A stretch of DNA of 64,000 bases, taken from Dicyema japonicum. Its lineage: Eukaryota > Dicyemida > Rhombozoa > Dicyemidae. The notes beneath the pieces are model-generated. The model was not told the DNA's origin and made no database searches. It worked only from the letters and a program-made list of their open reading frames with translations. The DNA is taken from the NCBI GenBank assembly GCA_011109175.1, contig RDEW01000012.1:1153220-1217219 (forward strand), given 5' to 3'. Positions within the stretch are counted from its first letter, which is position 1, and every line of letters begins with the position of its first letter. Made by a program: the position numbers and the translations under genes. Shown piece after piece: positions 22,525 to 34,748 of this stretch.

Positions 22525-22620
22525 ACCAGTTAGTGTGAGAATCGAACTCACAGCTAATTGTGACATGAATCACTGCACTATCCAACATGCTTTCTGGCAT
22601 CCACCAGATTTTGCTATGAT
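22525..22620 (-). repeat. tRNA-like SINE fragment (minus)
   Basis: The minus strand shows an A box-like tggatagtgcagtgatt and a B box-like gagttcgattctcac with suitable spacing. The ends do not form a seven-pair acceptor stem and the fold is incomplete, so a tRNA-derived repeat is more likely than a functional tRNA gene. Confidence 0.45.
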
Positions 22621-22732
22621 GTCAGTTAGTAACACGTGCTTATAAAAATTATATCAATCTGAATGGATATTAGATAAAAATCGAAACTTTAAAAGTCAGC
22701 CTGAAAAACATTCAAAGTCATCTTCCGATTGA

Positions 22733-22950
22733 CATGGCACGACATAGGCTAAGGAAAGAAAAGTTGGAAGAACGAGTACAATGGAAATTTGAATTTGAAT
22801 TGCCTGGGGGTTAATTTTATAGACGAGTCATGTTTCATGGGAATTATATTCCTTCATATGTGTCCACATGTGGAAAGTAATCTCCAAATATGTCAGAGCA
22901 TCTTCAGATGAATGTGACTGGGAAACCGCCGCACCAGACACACTTGACTG
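22733..22950 (+). CDS. Unidentified gene-like segment with one in-frame stop
   Basis: ATG 22733 begins MARHRLRKEKLEERVQWKFE and runs to a TAA after ELPGG. The same frame continues with FYRRVMFHGNYIPSYVSTCG. A 20-nt GT...AG gap could then join to KASSDECDWETAAPDTLD and a stop. The acidic, tryptophan-containing tail looks protein-like. The internal TAA needs either an error or a mutation, so this may be a pseudogene. No family assigned. Confidence 0.2.
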
Positions 22951-24599
22951 ATATTTGTAAGCCTCTGATCACAACATGAATAAAATAGTTAGACATGTGG
23001 TTAATCGTCACACGGTTGAGCTTGTGGCGTTATTCTATTGCACAAATGTCTACATAGATGAAAACCCTTGTCTCTCTTCTTGGACAAAGTATATTTTATT
23101 TACTATAAAGTCGCATGCAAAAAACCAACTTTGTATTTTGGGGGATGTCAGTACTAAGTTATAATAGAGGTGCCATATAAAATAAACACAATCAATTTTA
23201 TAATGTTTTTTACTGATGGTATGTTTTTTTAGGTAAAAATAAATATAGAAACTGTATCTTGGTGATCGTCCCATAGTCACTAGCAAACAGACTACTCGAT
23301 TAGTAAGGGAGAGAGGTTGGCTCGGTTTGCTAAGTGTAATTATTCTTTTTCAAAAATTTGCGAAGTGGTTTTTGTAGTTAATTCGCAAACACGTAGGAGG
23401 CTGGCTACCAACAACAGTCCAGCTGAGAGTATGAGCGCATTCAAAAGCTCCATAGATTCATTGGTCGTTGATTTTCTCGTCGTTGAAATTTGACCTATTT
23501 AACTTAAAAAGGTCATTTTCCATTAGACCTATTTAACCTTTCATTAAAACTAAATATCATTTAATTTTTTATTAATTTATTGTTAAATTTTAAAATAATT
23601 TTTATCTCACTTCATTCATCATTGACGTGGATTAAGGATTGCCAGCAATTTCTATGGAATTGTATTCCCTAATTTTGACCTATAAATCCATAACGGTTTT
23701 CCGTATATCAAGTAATCAACTTCAGTTTTTAAAAAAAATTATTAATTTAGAAGATAATTAAGATGAAAGTAAAAAATTATCAATAATATAAATATTAAAA
23801 ATATGGTTAATTTTAATGTTTTTATGTGGTTAACCAATTTAACAATAATACATCAGCTATTGATATATATATCTTTAGTGGAGTATTCTGTCGTATTTTT
23901 GTTATTGAATTTAATCTGGCTGTTATCAAAATGGTCGACGCTTAATTATTTTGGTAACTTCTAATCAAGCTTTGTTCCTTCAATAACGATAATTCTACGA
24001 TTTAATATATTCACATACGAGGTATTGTCTTCATTTTCCAAATTCTTATACAACAATCCAATATATTTATATTATTCCCTGAAACACCATAATGCGGACA
24101 TCATCGTTATAATAGAATGTTGATTGTTCTTCCTTATATCAACAGAACACTTTTAATTGGGTCAGATAATTCTATTGGCTTCAATTTTTTGAATGCAACT
24201 CACATCAGAAAAAATTGTGATTGCCTTTAGATGCTTCCGATTTCAAGTAAAATATTTGGAGAATATGATTATTTTTGATTTGTTTTTTAAGTGTTAACGA
24301 TAAAAATTTCCAATCTCAAACCTTTCATCAGATTCCTTAGGAGATCGACGGGAGAAGACCATCATCTTTTGATATTAAAATGCAGCTAATTCATAATCAA
24401 TGTTTGAGTCAGTAACTTAATTCTACTATAGTCATGTTCCTTTTCATTTCCATCGTATGTAATCCATCCAAGTAGTATGACTGTTACTTCCACTGGACGA
24501 GCTACGTACGAAGATACTAATTTACGTACCTGAGTACTTAAATTGGAGTTATTTGTTGACTTGTTATTATCGAATTTTTAAATAATATTAATATTTTTT
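22951..24599. other. AT-rich intergenic DNA with a small LINE scrap
   Basis: Apart from 23385-23500, where RRRLATNNSPAESMSAFKSS resembles the C-terminus of a jockey-like LINE, I see only short AT-rich frames, including 22976-23164 (+). Confidence 0.3.
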
Positions 24600-25020
24600 T
24601 AAATAGTATTAATTTATTAAATAGCTTTTAGTTCTAGTGCTCTAGGAAGTAACTAGATGTCTTCAACATTGATCTTAACCTCTTAGAAGTTAGGTTTCCG
24701 AGTGGCGCCATGTGGTGCTGCTTGGTTAATTGGCTGAAGTTTTCCGCTTGCTTGTCTGTTCCTTCCCTCTCTCGTCCTAATAGAGTGGTGTCATGTGATC
24801 CACCTGTGTAGGTGACGCCCAGTGCCAGGCCGGCACGAAAAAGGATCATTTGCTCTTCCCCACTCCAGTGGAGTGGTTTCCACAACTGCATGTAATGGAC
24901 GTCTTACCTTTTATGTTGATTCCGGATGGACTCTGTTTCTGTGGAAGTGGAAACTGGATACACTTAATTAGTTGTTTACTTTAACTTCTTTCTCGGTGTA
25001 TCCTGGTTAATAAATAAATA
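24600..25020 (+). repeat. Interspersed repeat family R, copy 2
   Basis: Same order as copy 1 (gctctaggaagtaactag, ggcgccatgtgg, gatccacctgt, tggactctgtttctgt, tcggtgtatcc), ending in ttaataaataaata. It abuts the R2/R4-like LINE that follows. Confidence 0.8.
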
Positions 25021-25129
25021 ACCTCTTAGAATTGAGAGACATGGTAACACGTGGCTACAACGTCGAATTCTTAACATAGTTTTAAATATGTCAAATTAAG
25101 AATTAATTAAAATAATATTTTATTATCTT

Positions 25130-27410
25130 GGATAATGGGGAATATATGCCTGAAAGTTAGTTTTATACTGGAATAACCTATTTAATTCCTAAAAAGGATG
25201 ATTGTGAGACTCCTAAAGACTTACGTCCTATAACGTGTATGCCAACTTTATATAAACTTAATTACCAAATGTGTTAATTCCAAACTCTCAGTTTTGTGGA
25301 TTCGTTTGGTCTATTATCTGACAATCAGCTGGAACGAGGAAACATTGTCAGGGCGCTAAAAAACAGGCCCTTATTAATCAGTGCTTAAAATAAGGAGTAT
25401 GGAAACGCCCTTTATTCTGCTTGGGTGGATGTGAAGAAGGCCTTTGATTCTGTTGACCATGAATTTTTATTTCATGTATTGGACTGTTCAGGAATACCCC
25501 GTTGGATTGTTAACTTTGTAAAGACAATAGTCAAAAGTGGACTGTAAATCTCCACTTAGATGGAAGAAGAATTGGTTCTGTAAAACTGGGACGTGGAATT
25601 CTGCAAGGAGATTCATTATCCCCTCAACTATTTGTTATGGTAATGGAACCCTTGAGCAGGAACCTTAACTTTATGTTCCCAAGACTCCAAATTAATCAGG
25701 AGGATCCTAATACACTGACTTATTCTACAAATCATTTGTTATTCATTGATGACCCAAAGATATTTGGGCTAAAAGAAGATACTGTTGTTAAAATGATGGA
25801 AGTTGTTCGCGTTTTCTTTCATGTTGCCGGCTTGGAGATGAATTCGGAAATGTCACTTTCTAATGTAAAATTGTTATCATGTTGTGAGACTCTGAAAGGA
25901 CTCAGTGGATATCGATATTTGGGTGTTTTTGAAGATGAGGGAAGTAATGTTCTTAAAAGCAAAGTTATGGAGTCCATACTTGAAAATGTTAAGAAGAGAA
26001 TAACCATGCTTTCAAAAAAAAAGTTAAATTCTGTGAACTTGTTTCGCGCAATAAATGAATACGCGATGTCCCTATATAACTATTATATAAGATTAATTAA
26101 TATTAACCTTATGAATTTGATGATATTGACCAACAAATACGGCAACTGCTTACGTCACTCAAGTTGCACCTCAAACCTGCAAATAAAGAGAGGCTGTATT
26201 TGGACAGGAAGACTTTTGGAAGAGGACTTACCTCGATTTCATTAAAGAGCGAATTAATTCTTTTCCAGTTTCTTAAAAGTTTGGAAAAAAACAATCGACT
26301 GTGTGTTTGCGAAGGTCGGGGATTCTGCGAGTAATAAAAACAAAAAAATGGCACTTGGCTACAATCGCAGGATTTCTTGCCTCTAAATATGCAATTGCCG
26401 ACAGGGAAAGCATGGATATTAAGTCCCTCAAGGACACTCAGAAAAAATATTTATTAAATAAAATTTATTGCAGAACACTACACTCAATTATGTTCAAATG
26501 TATTGATGAAACAAATGTCGACCTATATACTTCCTCAGAATGGTTATCCAAAGGAAATAACGGCCCACGGAGCGAAGCATTGTACTGTCTTTTGCAAGAT
26601 AGGAATTTGTTTTTTGCACACACGGGGTCATTATGCAACCATTGTAAAAAAAGCAAGAAAACTGTTGATCATTTGGCCACTCAGTGTGGAAAAATGCTAA
26701 ATAGTGATTATCTCCGAAGACATAATGAAGTGGTAAAGTGCATCCATCTTCATCTTTGTCGAATTTATGGAATCAAAAGAAGCAGGAAATTGAAAGGACA
26801 TTCGGTTCAGTCAATATTGACGAATCAAAATGTCGAAATTAGAGTTGACACGTCGATTTTGACAGAAACAAAAGTCCAATACAATAAACCTGATATTTTC
26901 GTGTATGACAAAATAAAGAAGGAAGTAACGTTAATTGAAGTGGGGATTACCTCACAAGACCGACTAAAGCAAGTTGAAGTTGAGAAACTTCACAAATATG
27001 ACTTGCTAGCAAATGAACTTTCGCTGCTCTATGAATGCCAAGTGAAGATTATTCCAGTGGTTTTGACATGGGATGGAGTTGTCTCAAGATGCTTCAAGAA
27101 TCATATGGATAAATTATCTATTGAAGAATCAACGAGGACTTACATCCAATCGGTTGTACTGAAGAGAACGCTCGAAAGTATGCTCATTGAACATAAGCAT
27201 GGGATGAAGGTATACGATGAAGAGTACGCCTCTGCTACCTCCCAACTTGTGGAACTGGCATGCCGTGAAGACAGCCCACTGGACTCTAACGGAGATATTT
27301 TGACTGAATCTGATGTGGAGATGCGGAGTAACAGGGAGGTTATGGCACACTCTTCTTCTAAGAGAAGAAGAGGGATTACCAACAATCTGGATCAAAATAC
27401 GCTTAATTAA
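25130..27410 (+). mobile_element. R2/R4-type LINE with restriction-like endonuclease (largest open retrotransposon in the window)
   Basis: The reverse transcriptase starts degraded near 25190 (KDDCETPKDLRPITCMPTLY), followed by a KKAFDSVDHEF palm strand near 25435. The catalytic box reads NHLLFIDDPKIFG at 25725-25770, where the usual YADD/FMDD is FIDD, as in R2/R4/NeSL LINEs. The ORF at 26301-27410 (369 codons) carries a zinc knuckle-like CNHCKKSKKTVDHLATQC at residues 112-129. A PD-(D/E)XK endonuclease follows: NKPDIFVYD near residue 196, LIEVGITSQDRLKQ, then EVEKLHKYDLLANEL. Such elements insert at specific sites. Frame breaks at about 25540 and 26245-26300 inactivate the copy. A fragment of a relative lies at 6640-6915. 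Confidence 0.85.
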
Positions 27411-28399
27411 TTAAATGGTTGATTTAATAAAATTATTATTAATTATAAAAACTGTAATTTATGTAATAATTTTAATTTCTTGTGGTTAACTAGTATATTC
27501 ATTATTTTGATATTTAATCCTATAGATGTTCTTTTTCTTCATACTATACCTTACAATCTGCATTTTGACACAAAAATATTGTCAATTAGAAATTAATCAG
27601 TGGAACCGACTGTATTAAATATTAATTATTAAGATATTGATTAATTGTACAGTTTCTGTCCTACACTTTTATTCTTAAATATTTATTTATATATTCAAAA
27701 CATTAAATTTGAAGAGGCTGCCAATTTTTCATTTATTGGACTCAATGTGAGTTTTGTATTAAATATTACTTATCCATAGTTACTTAATGATGAAAGCTTA
27801 AAATATATAAAGAAACGTACTTTTCAAGTTACAATTGAGCTTGTTATATATATTATTAAATTGATAGGACTTTGCAACAATGTAATTCCCTTACATACAT
27901 AGCGATTGATTTTGCTGAACAATTAACATCACTTATACAAATGTACATTTTTTTAATTTATTTAGTTTCTTTCCAGACAGAATAAAAGTTATTCAAGAAT
28001 TTAATGTCAGAGATGTTTTTTTAATAGTATTTTTAATAATAATATAGTGTCATCGTGTGCAGGGATTCATTCGATGATGCAGTGGCGTATGATATTATAT
28101 TTATTATAGATATATATCAAATAAGATATCGAATAATACCATGTATATGTTCGAGAGTAATATCTTTAGACTAAACAGCATGATGACAAGTGAAACACGT
28201 AATTAATAATATAATTTCAGACTGCAGTGCCTTTGTGGATAAGTACAATGTACTTCCTACTTGCGGAGTTTACTAACATTTTACTAACTTAATCGGTTCT
28301 TTTTTCGGGTATATAAATTGGTGTTAATTAATTCAAATTTATTATGAATTAAATAATATCCTGGTTGGACAACAGAATCATACATCTCTACTCTTGACT
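27411..28399. other. AT-rich, no gene seen
   Basis: Very AT-rich with no open frame of interest and no repeat that I can name. Confidence 0.4.
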
Positions 28400-30640
28400 C
28401 GGAAAGAATAACTTCATTAAAAACGACGATGAAATGGATCGAATATGATAGGTGTTAAAGAACAGATAGGTTTCCTTAGATTTATGAATGACGTGAGCAT
28501 TATCCCAATTAATTTATTTAGTTTGATCCCTGTCGACATAATTGTCGCTGAGTTCTTTCTCAAGATTTTCAAGGAGATCAATAATATGAACACAATTGCA
28601 TCTGAGAGAGTCAGGCGTCCAAATTTCTTCAGAATATTCCTCATCCGAGTTTTTAAATATATTGGCACACAACTTCTTTTGTCATCAAATGTCAAACTCC
28701 ACGGATCAACACCCTGTATTTTTTAGAGCTGATCCCTGAATATCGAAGATGTTTTATTTGTCAGCCAATTGCCCCCGTCTGGTTTATTTCATATAATTCT
28801 TTCTGCCTCCGACTTCGAACACATTATCTTCCGATAGTATTTCCAAAAATATGGATTTTTTACATAAAATCTTCTCACCCTCAGACTTTCATATACGGTC
28901 CGTTTAATCTTTCCATTATTAGACATGAAAATCCAATAGTGACCTCAATCTAAATGTGATATGTTGAACCTTAAGAAAACTAGAGTTTTGGATATTCCCA
29001 AATAGGCAGATAGAGCTGTGAAACTAGGAATACGGCGAGTTTGTTCTCAATAAGAAGAATGATTTGGGTCATCTGATGTAAGGATCACATAGCCACGTGA
29101 ATCAGACAATAATATAAACAACGTCCATCCTGATATGTCTTCAAAAACAAATACTAGTTTTCTTCGAATCAAGGTCGTCAATTAAGATGGTATAGGGATT
29201 CTTGTTGTAGAACTCAGAGATATCTGTAGAACAAATCTAAGATTCTTGGAGTATAGACCTCAACAGTAATCCATATTCCCTCGCAACAAACGTCCATGCT
29301 TACAAAATCACACAATAAATGATAAAAGACCTTTGGTTTACGATTTCTAAAGGTAGGCGCGGTAGAAAATAGACATTCACCTATAGCATTTGCTCAAGCC
29401 TTCCATAAAACGTTCACGGAATTGTGTCCCGTCGTACACTTCGAGTTCTTTATTGCATCTCATTGACCACCAAGATGTCGACCTTGGAGGCCCTAGCAAG
29501 TAGTGCTAGTTCATTACGCCTTTTCCTTAGGAATCGGGCATTCACTAGCACTATTTTTAGTCCTCGTTTCAACATTTTGGTAACCTTGCTTCTTTTCAAA
29601 ACCAAGCTTACTATCTCCATTAAATCCATCTGTGTAATCGCCCACAGATAGTTAGGATGTGACATAATCTCTTGATATTTCCGTATATACCTTCTCTGAT
29701 AGATAGATTGAATGGGACGTCATTCGTTTTTTGACTAATTTTTGGTGCAGTCTTTGACGTAACTGTGTTTGCTGTCCACGTTCTCCCAATATTGCCTATT
29801 ATCACTTTTCCATCGTTTTACGTTAATCTACTATGATCAGACTTTTTGGCGACTATACATCCATCATATCTGGCACAATGTGAGGACGATCCACAATTTA
29901 TGCAATTAATTGTGTTCCCAAAAATCTCTCACACGCAAACAGGTCGTGTTCTCCTTCTCAAGTGAGACATCTTGTCTTTTTACAAAATCAATTTATGTGT
30001 CCATAGCTTTGCCAGTTGAAACACCTATGTGGGCTTCTTCTGTACCATTCGTACGTGATCAATGTTGAAACTAAGTCGGAAAAGTGATGTAGCTTCTGCC
30101 TTTGATCCAACTAGAACCTTCACAAGAAGGAGTCTCCATCTGCCTTGTAGAAACGGCATATGCTTGTGTTAGAGGGGGCTAATTCCTTACAAATTCATGA
30201 AGGTCGTTATCATATACCCATAAGGGCAGGTTGTTCAACACAATTTCGGAAGATCTAGTCGGATTTAACTAAAGCAATGGTTTCCAAGATCATAAAGTAA
30301 AGTAGCATCCATATGTTCATAAAAGTTCCTTTGTCTCCTCTTTTCTGAATTCGAGGCGGAAGATCACTGAGCCTTTGTGACTCAATCTGATAATCTGATA
30401 AGTCGAACGAGTACAGCACATTTGAAATTTTGATAGCTCCCATATTCGATGTGACAGAAATCTGTATAAACACATTGCCAGAGAATTCAAAAGCTGGAGG
30501 ATCATGATGAATATACTACGTTTCAGTTTCTGTAAATGTGCAAACGGTCTGGATCTCGTTTCAACTTTTTCACAGTATTAGCTCCTGTAGCTCCTGGAAA
30601 AGTGATTTTAGTTGAGACTCTGGTGATTGTAGAGTTTGTA
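28400..30640 (-). mobile_element. Degenerate LINE (minus): ORF1 zinc-knuckle region and start of endonuclease
   Basis: Downstream on the minus strand, 29665-29450 reads KIVLVNARFLRKRRNELALL and ARASKVDILVVNEMQ, the classic first strand and helix of an AP-type LINE endonuclease. Upstream (30060-29850) cysteine-rich sequence resembles gag-like CCHC knuckles, and 30505-30255 is probably ORF1. The remaining endonuclease (28400-29400) is too decayed to follow. Confidence 0.65.
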
Positions 30641-30779
30641 ACTAATACCCTCTTTGATTTGCTTGTCAGTAAAATTTGCTGAAGTTCGTTGTATCGGTTA
30701 AAGGACGATAGTCAGAAAAGTTTGACTATGAAAGTTACACAGGCATTACTCTGAGTGGGAAAATATCCACTTCAAAAAA

Positions 30780-31035
30780 TCTTAAAGGTGAGGTAATATT
30801 AAATTATTTGCGTGTTATCGTGGTGTCATGTGGCTCACCGGTAAAGTTGTCACCCATTACAAATTGTAACAAAAAGATCCTCCTTCCTCCCCCATCTAAA
30901 TGGACTTGCTTTTGAAATGGTTCCCCTACAAAATAAGTCGAAATAAAGAACCAGCAATTCTTCCTGGCTAAGACAACGAATCGGAATTACAGTTTTACGT
31001 GGAACACATACGCAATTAGTTAAATCTCTTTTTGT
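30780..31035 (+). mobile_element. LINE-Q 3' fragment
   Basis: Ends with RQRIGITVLRGTHTQLVKS (about 30966-31020), the terminal LINE-Q motif, followed by an in-frame stop and AT-rich sequence. Upstream sequence is degraded. Confidence 0.5.
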
Positions 31036-31080
31036 TAATAAAATGTTTTCCTTTAAAAAATTGTGTATTTTCTTCAAACA

Positions 31081-31480
31081 TAGGAACGCACAGTAAGTGA
31101 ATTAATTGGAATAAAATGACAGGAAGATATTGAGAATTACATAGAAAAGGGATTACAATAAGTGGCTTAAAATTATCATTGAGCTCACTATTGACATTAT
31201 TGAATCAAGATGGAGATTGTTTGAGCACGTGCTTAGAATGGACATAAACGCCGCTGCAAATGTAATAATAAACAATTACTTTAACAATGAGAACAAACTA
31301 TCGTTCAGAGGAAAACCCAGAGTAACTCTAACCGTGGCTCTGAACTTAATGGAATTGGAAGAAATCTGAAGAAGACCTAGAAGATCTACGGACAGATGCG
31401 CAAAGCAGAGGACGATGAAAACTCATAGTGAAGCAAATTTTGAAACGCCGTGCCTTAATTAATATAACGTTCTTTGGTTC
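31081..31480 (+). mobile_element. RTE/jockey-like LINE C-terminal fragment
   Basis: Reads DIIESRWRLFEHVLRMDINA, then ENKLSFRGKPRVTLTVALN. This is the RWRLFGHVLRM...RGRPRTTL pattern of LINE C-terminal domains. Confidence 0.65.
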
Positions 31481-31579
31481 TGTGAAAGTGCTTTTAATAA
31501 TAATAATTGAGCTCACTAACCAAAAATTTGCAATCAGGATTATTGCATTTTGCCACAATATCAAACATCATCTTGATCT

Positions 31580-34060
31580 GTAGAAAGAGCCTTTAATATG
31601 TTAACGATGCTTGCCCTCCGTGGGGGACAATCACTAGTTTAGAAAATAGACTCAAAGCTATCAAAATTTTAATGAAGAACTTACCCCTTTGGGTTGAGGA
31701 CAGCGAGCTCCTGAACTATCTCAAGTAGATGAACTATCACTACAAAGGTATCTTGAATGTTAAGAGAGGACAGACTTTGCCAATGGCAGGGTCGGTCGGA
31801 CACAAGCAGAGGCCACATCATTAGTCCGCTGCGAGTTTTTCATTTGAAGAAACGTGGTCACTTGCGAATGGATGCGGAGAGGGCCGTTGATTTACTATAA
31901 CTGCCAACAAATCGGACACTTTGCATACCAAGGAGAGGAAGAAGTGCTTCCGATGTGCAAGGACTACGACATCTCCGAATGCAAGATGGATCCAGGATCA
32001 AAAACAAAATGCGTCAACTGTGGGTCTTGTAAACACGGGGCTAAATATGGAGGATGGTTGTAATATTAGAAGCTAAACAAACATGTGATGCGATTCATGG
32101 ATAAATATCGGGGGTCTGTATTCGAAGGATATAAGAAACTGTTCTACAAAGATTAACGAATTTTTTGAAGGAAATACAATGTCTATTCTGGTGGGCGACC
32201 TAAATGCAGAACGTGAGTACGGATGGTGTCCAGACATTTGGCAGACAGACATTTGGCCAACAGTAAATTTGGCACAAATAACTAAGAAATATGACATACT
32301 TTTTATTAGCAGGTAAAAAAGTTAAGATTTACTAAAAGGTTATGAGAAAGCGCACACAAAAATTCTACTGGAGTGTATTCATCATATTTTTCAATAATAC
32401 TGTTTATCCTGTTGTTCACATCCTGGTACTTCTTCTTGATCTTCATAAATCCAACGCTCCGGCCATAACTCGTTCTACTGTGAGCTTCCACTCTGACTGT
32501 TTTTTTCGTATTTTTGCAACAAACCGACAAACGGTTGGATGTTTTATAGACACTCTTTGTGAAAAAGATCTGTGCCATCTTTCAAGTGAATTCGTAGTTC
32601 TTGGGAGGCCTTCTGCCTGTCTGTCGTGTACCTTTTACATTTCCAAACTAAACACTGGTCTTCTTCTCCTTCCACGTGGCAAGGCTCCGATCCATGTTTT
32701 CTCAAAGTAGGTCAGAAAATCTCCCAACACGTCATCAGTCTCGTCATCTATAGTTTCAAGGAGCGCTCGGAAACTCTCAATGACTTGAGGTACAGGAACA
32801 AATGCCAGTGAATACTTTTAATTAAGTTTGCATTTGCTGGGTCATTAGACCTGCAGTCCTAGATTTTGTATTTTTTGCCATAAACACTGCCCAAAGTGAA
32901 AGTAGCAGCCATACACATTTGCATTTGGAAAAATATAAGTTCATCAGTTAGAACATTACCGTCTTGTACGTGCAAGGGTTTCTTTTTTGAGTAGCGCACA
33001 AACAGCATCAATAGGGTATGTGCTTAAACAATTTTGGATAACTGTGGATTTAGATTCTTCAGAATCTCTCACTCTCTTCTTTATCGTATTGACGGTTTTC
33101 AGCCCATGTAAACGTCCTGCATTTGGTGGATGTTCATGTGGATGTTCATGTGGTGTCATAGTTCCATTAAGCTCTTAGTTAACAGTTCTTACTCTGCCTT
33201 TGCATTTTCCTTTCAGCTCACATCTCCAATATATGACATTGTCTCTCTGTCTATCCATAATGTACGCATAGCCATCATGCAGAAGTTTTCTCTTTCCACG
33301 AGTGGTTAGTGTAAATTCTTTTTTACCGTTATTAAAATACATAGTGTATTTCTTGATCATTTATGCTTAATTGAATTGTCGGCTAAATGTCTGTCGGCCA
33401 AATGTCCTAGTACCGTACGGATGGTACAAAACCAATGGTGATTGACGAAGGCTGAAAATCTTGGCTAATAAAGCTGGTTTTAAGTCATGACATCAGATGA
33501 GCCCAACCATTTCTCTCACTATGGTGGAGTCATGCTTGCTGTGTTCTTTGTATCACCGCTACTGTACACCAATGTGAAGCGACCAATAATAATGTGGGAT
33601 ATCGGGAGTGACCATATATCAAAGAAGTGGTCTTCAACCTAGTAACAGATGTCATGGAAGAAGTCTTCATAAATATGGCATATCACATATCGACTTAGAA
33701 CACTATCGTAATTATTTCACATGGAAGCTAAGAAGATATTCTCCAGTGGAAACCGTAAGAAAAGTATTTTCATTTCGCCTATTACCTTGGGACTGATTAA
33801 AAAAAGAAATCGACTGAGAAAGAAGTTAAGAAGATGTGTTGATCGGATGGTCCACATGGAGCTCAAAGAAGAGCCCAATGACAAAAAGAGCCATCGACAG
33901 AGAACGAAAATGGCTATGGATTATAGATAGATGGACGGGGCTACCAAATTGGATCCCAGAGATCCTTCCTTCTGGAAAATTTACAAGAGATTAACTGGTT
34001 AGAGAAATGATTAAAGCATCGCTCTCAATTGGGGGTGCGAGAAATATTTTTAAAAAATCA
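31580..34060 (+). mobile_element. Degenerate LINE (plus) interrupted by a MULE transposon
   Basis: 31854-32063 encodes a gag-like zinc-knuckle region (YYNCQQIGHFAYQ, KCVNCGSCKHGAKYGG). The endonuclease strand SILVGDLNAE follows near 32180-32210. A DNA transposon then splits the element at 32228-33414. Past it the same endonuclease resumes with RRLKILANKAGF and SPTISLTMVESCLLCSL (33450-33560), the GRRLLEWANEAGF...SPTHF stretch. RNRLRKKLRRCVDRMVHMEL (33810-33880) is the endonuclease-RT linker. The copy stops at about 34060, next to repeat R. Confidence 0.75.
32228..33414 (-). mobile_element. MULE (Mutator-like) DNA transposon with FLYWCH domain
   Basis: The minus ORF 33360-33175 has a FLYWCH zinc-finger pattern: KKEFTLTTRGKRKLLHDGYA, then YWRCELKGKCKGRV. 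Minus 33159-32956 (IKKRVRDSEESKSTVIQNCL) and 32578-32306 are later parts of the transposase with frame breaks. The ends share inverted GACATTTGGC-GACAGACATTT sequences. The element is bracketed by an 11-bp direct repeat, gtacggatggt, at 32217-32227 and 33415-33425. It sits inside the endonuclease of the plus-strand LINE, giving the relative order of the two insertions. Confidence 0.8.
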
Positions 34061-34094
34061 TAATTACTTGTACATATATGCAAATGATCTTCAT

Positions 34095-34390
34095 TTATTT
34101 ATTAACCCGGATACACCGAGAAAGAAGTTAAAGAAAACAACTAATTAGTGCATCCAGTTTCCACTTCTACAGAAACAGAGTCCATCCGGAATTAGCATAA
34201 AGGGTAAGACGTCCATGACCCCTCAAGTGGAGTGGGGAAGAGCAAATGATCCTTTTTCAAGCCGGCCTGGCACTGAGCGTCACCTAGACAGGTGGATCAC
34301 ATGACGCCACTCTATTAGGAAGAAAGAGAGGAACAGACAAGCAAGCAGAAAATTAAACCAATTAACCACGTATCACCACATGGCGCCACG
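34095..34390 (-). repeat. Interspersed repeat family R, inverted copy 3
   Basis: Reverse complement of copy 1 (tttattaacccggatacaccg, ggtggatcacatgacgccac, catggcgccac). It faces copy 4 across about 65 bp, so the two form a large inverted repeat. Confidence 0.75.
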
Positions 34391-34454
34391 CGGATGATCT
34401 TCAAATAAAATATATAACAGAGAATTAAATAAATTTATATTTTTATAAATGTTA

Positions 34455-34748
34455 AAAATGTTAATCGCCATGTAGTGCTTCGTGGCTAATTGGTTGAAGT
34501 TTCTGTTCGTTCGTCTGTTCCTCCTCTCTCTTCTTGTTAGAGTGGCGTCATGTGATCCATCAGTCTGGGTGTCGCCCAGTGCCAGGCTGGCACGAAAAAG
34601 GATCACCCCCACAACACTAGAGCGGTTTCCACAACTGCAAATATGGACGGCTTTTACCCTTTATGTTGATTACGGATGGACTCTGGAAGTGGAAACTGGA
34701 TACACTTAATTAGCTGTTTACTTTAACTTTTTTTTCGGTGTATCCGGA
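34455..34748 (+). repeat. Interspersed repeat family R, copy 4
   Basis: Forward copy (atgtagtgcttcgtggctaa, gtggcgtcatgtgatccatc, tggatacacttaattagctg) ending at tcggtgtatccgg, shorter than copy 1. Confidence 0.75.

Noticed and set aside
22525-22620. A possible functional tRNA gene on the minus strand
   Set aside because: A and B box-like sequences are present, but the ends do not pair into an acceptor stem and the anticodon arm is not convincing. Treated as a SINE fragment.
26465-27395. Several minus-strand open frames over the R2/R4-like LINE
   Set aside because: They lie opposite an ORF with clear domain structure and are shadows.
32342-32811. Plus-strand open frames of over 60 codons in the MULE
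   Set aside because: Antisense shadows of the minus-strand transposase.
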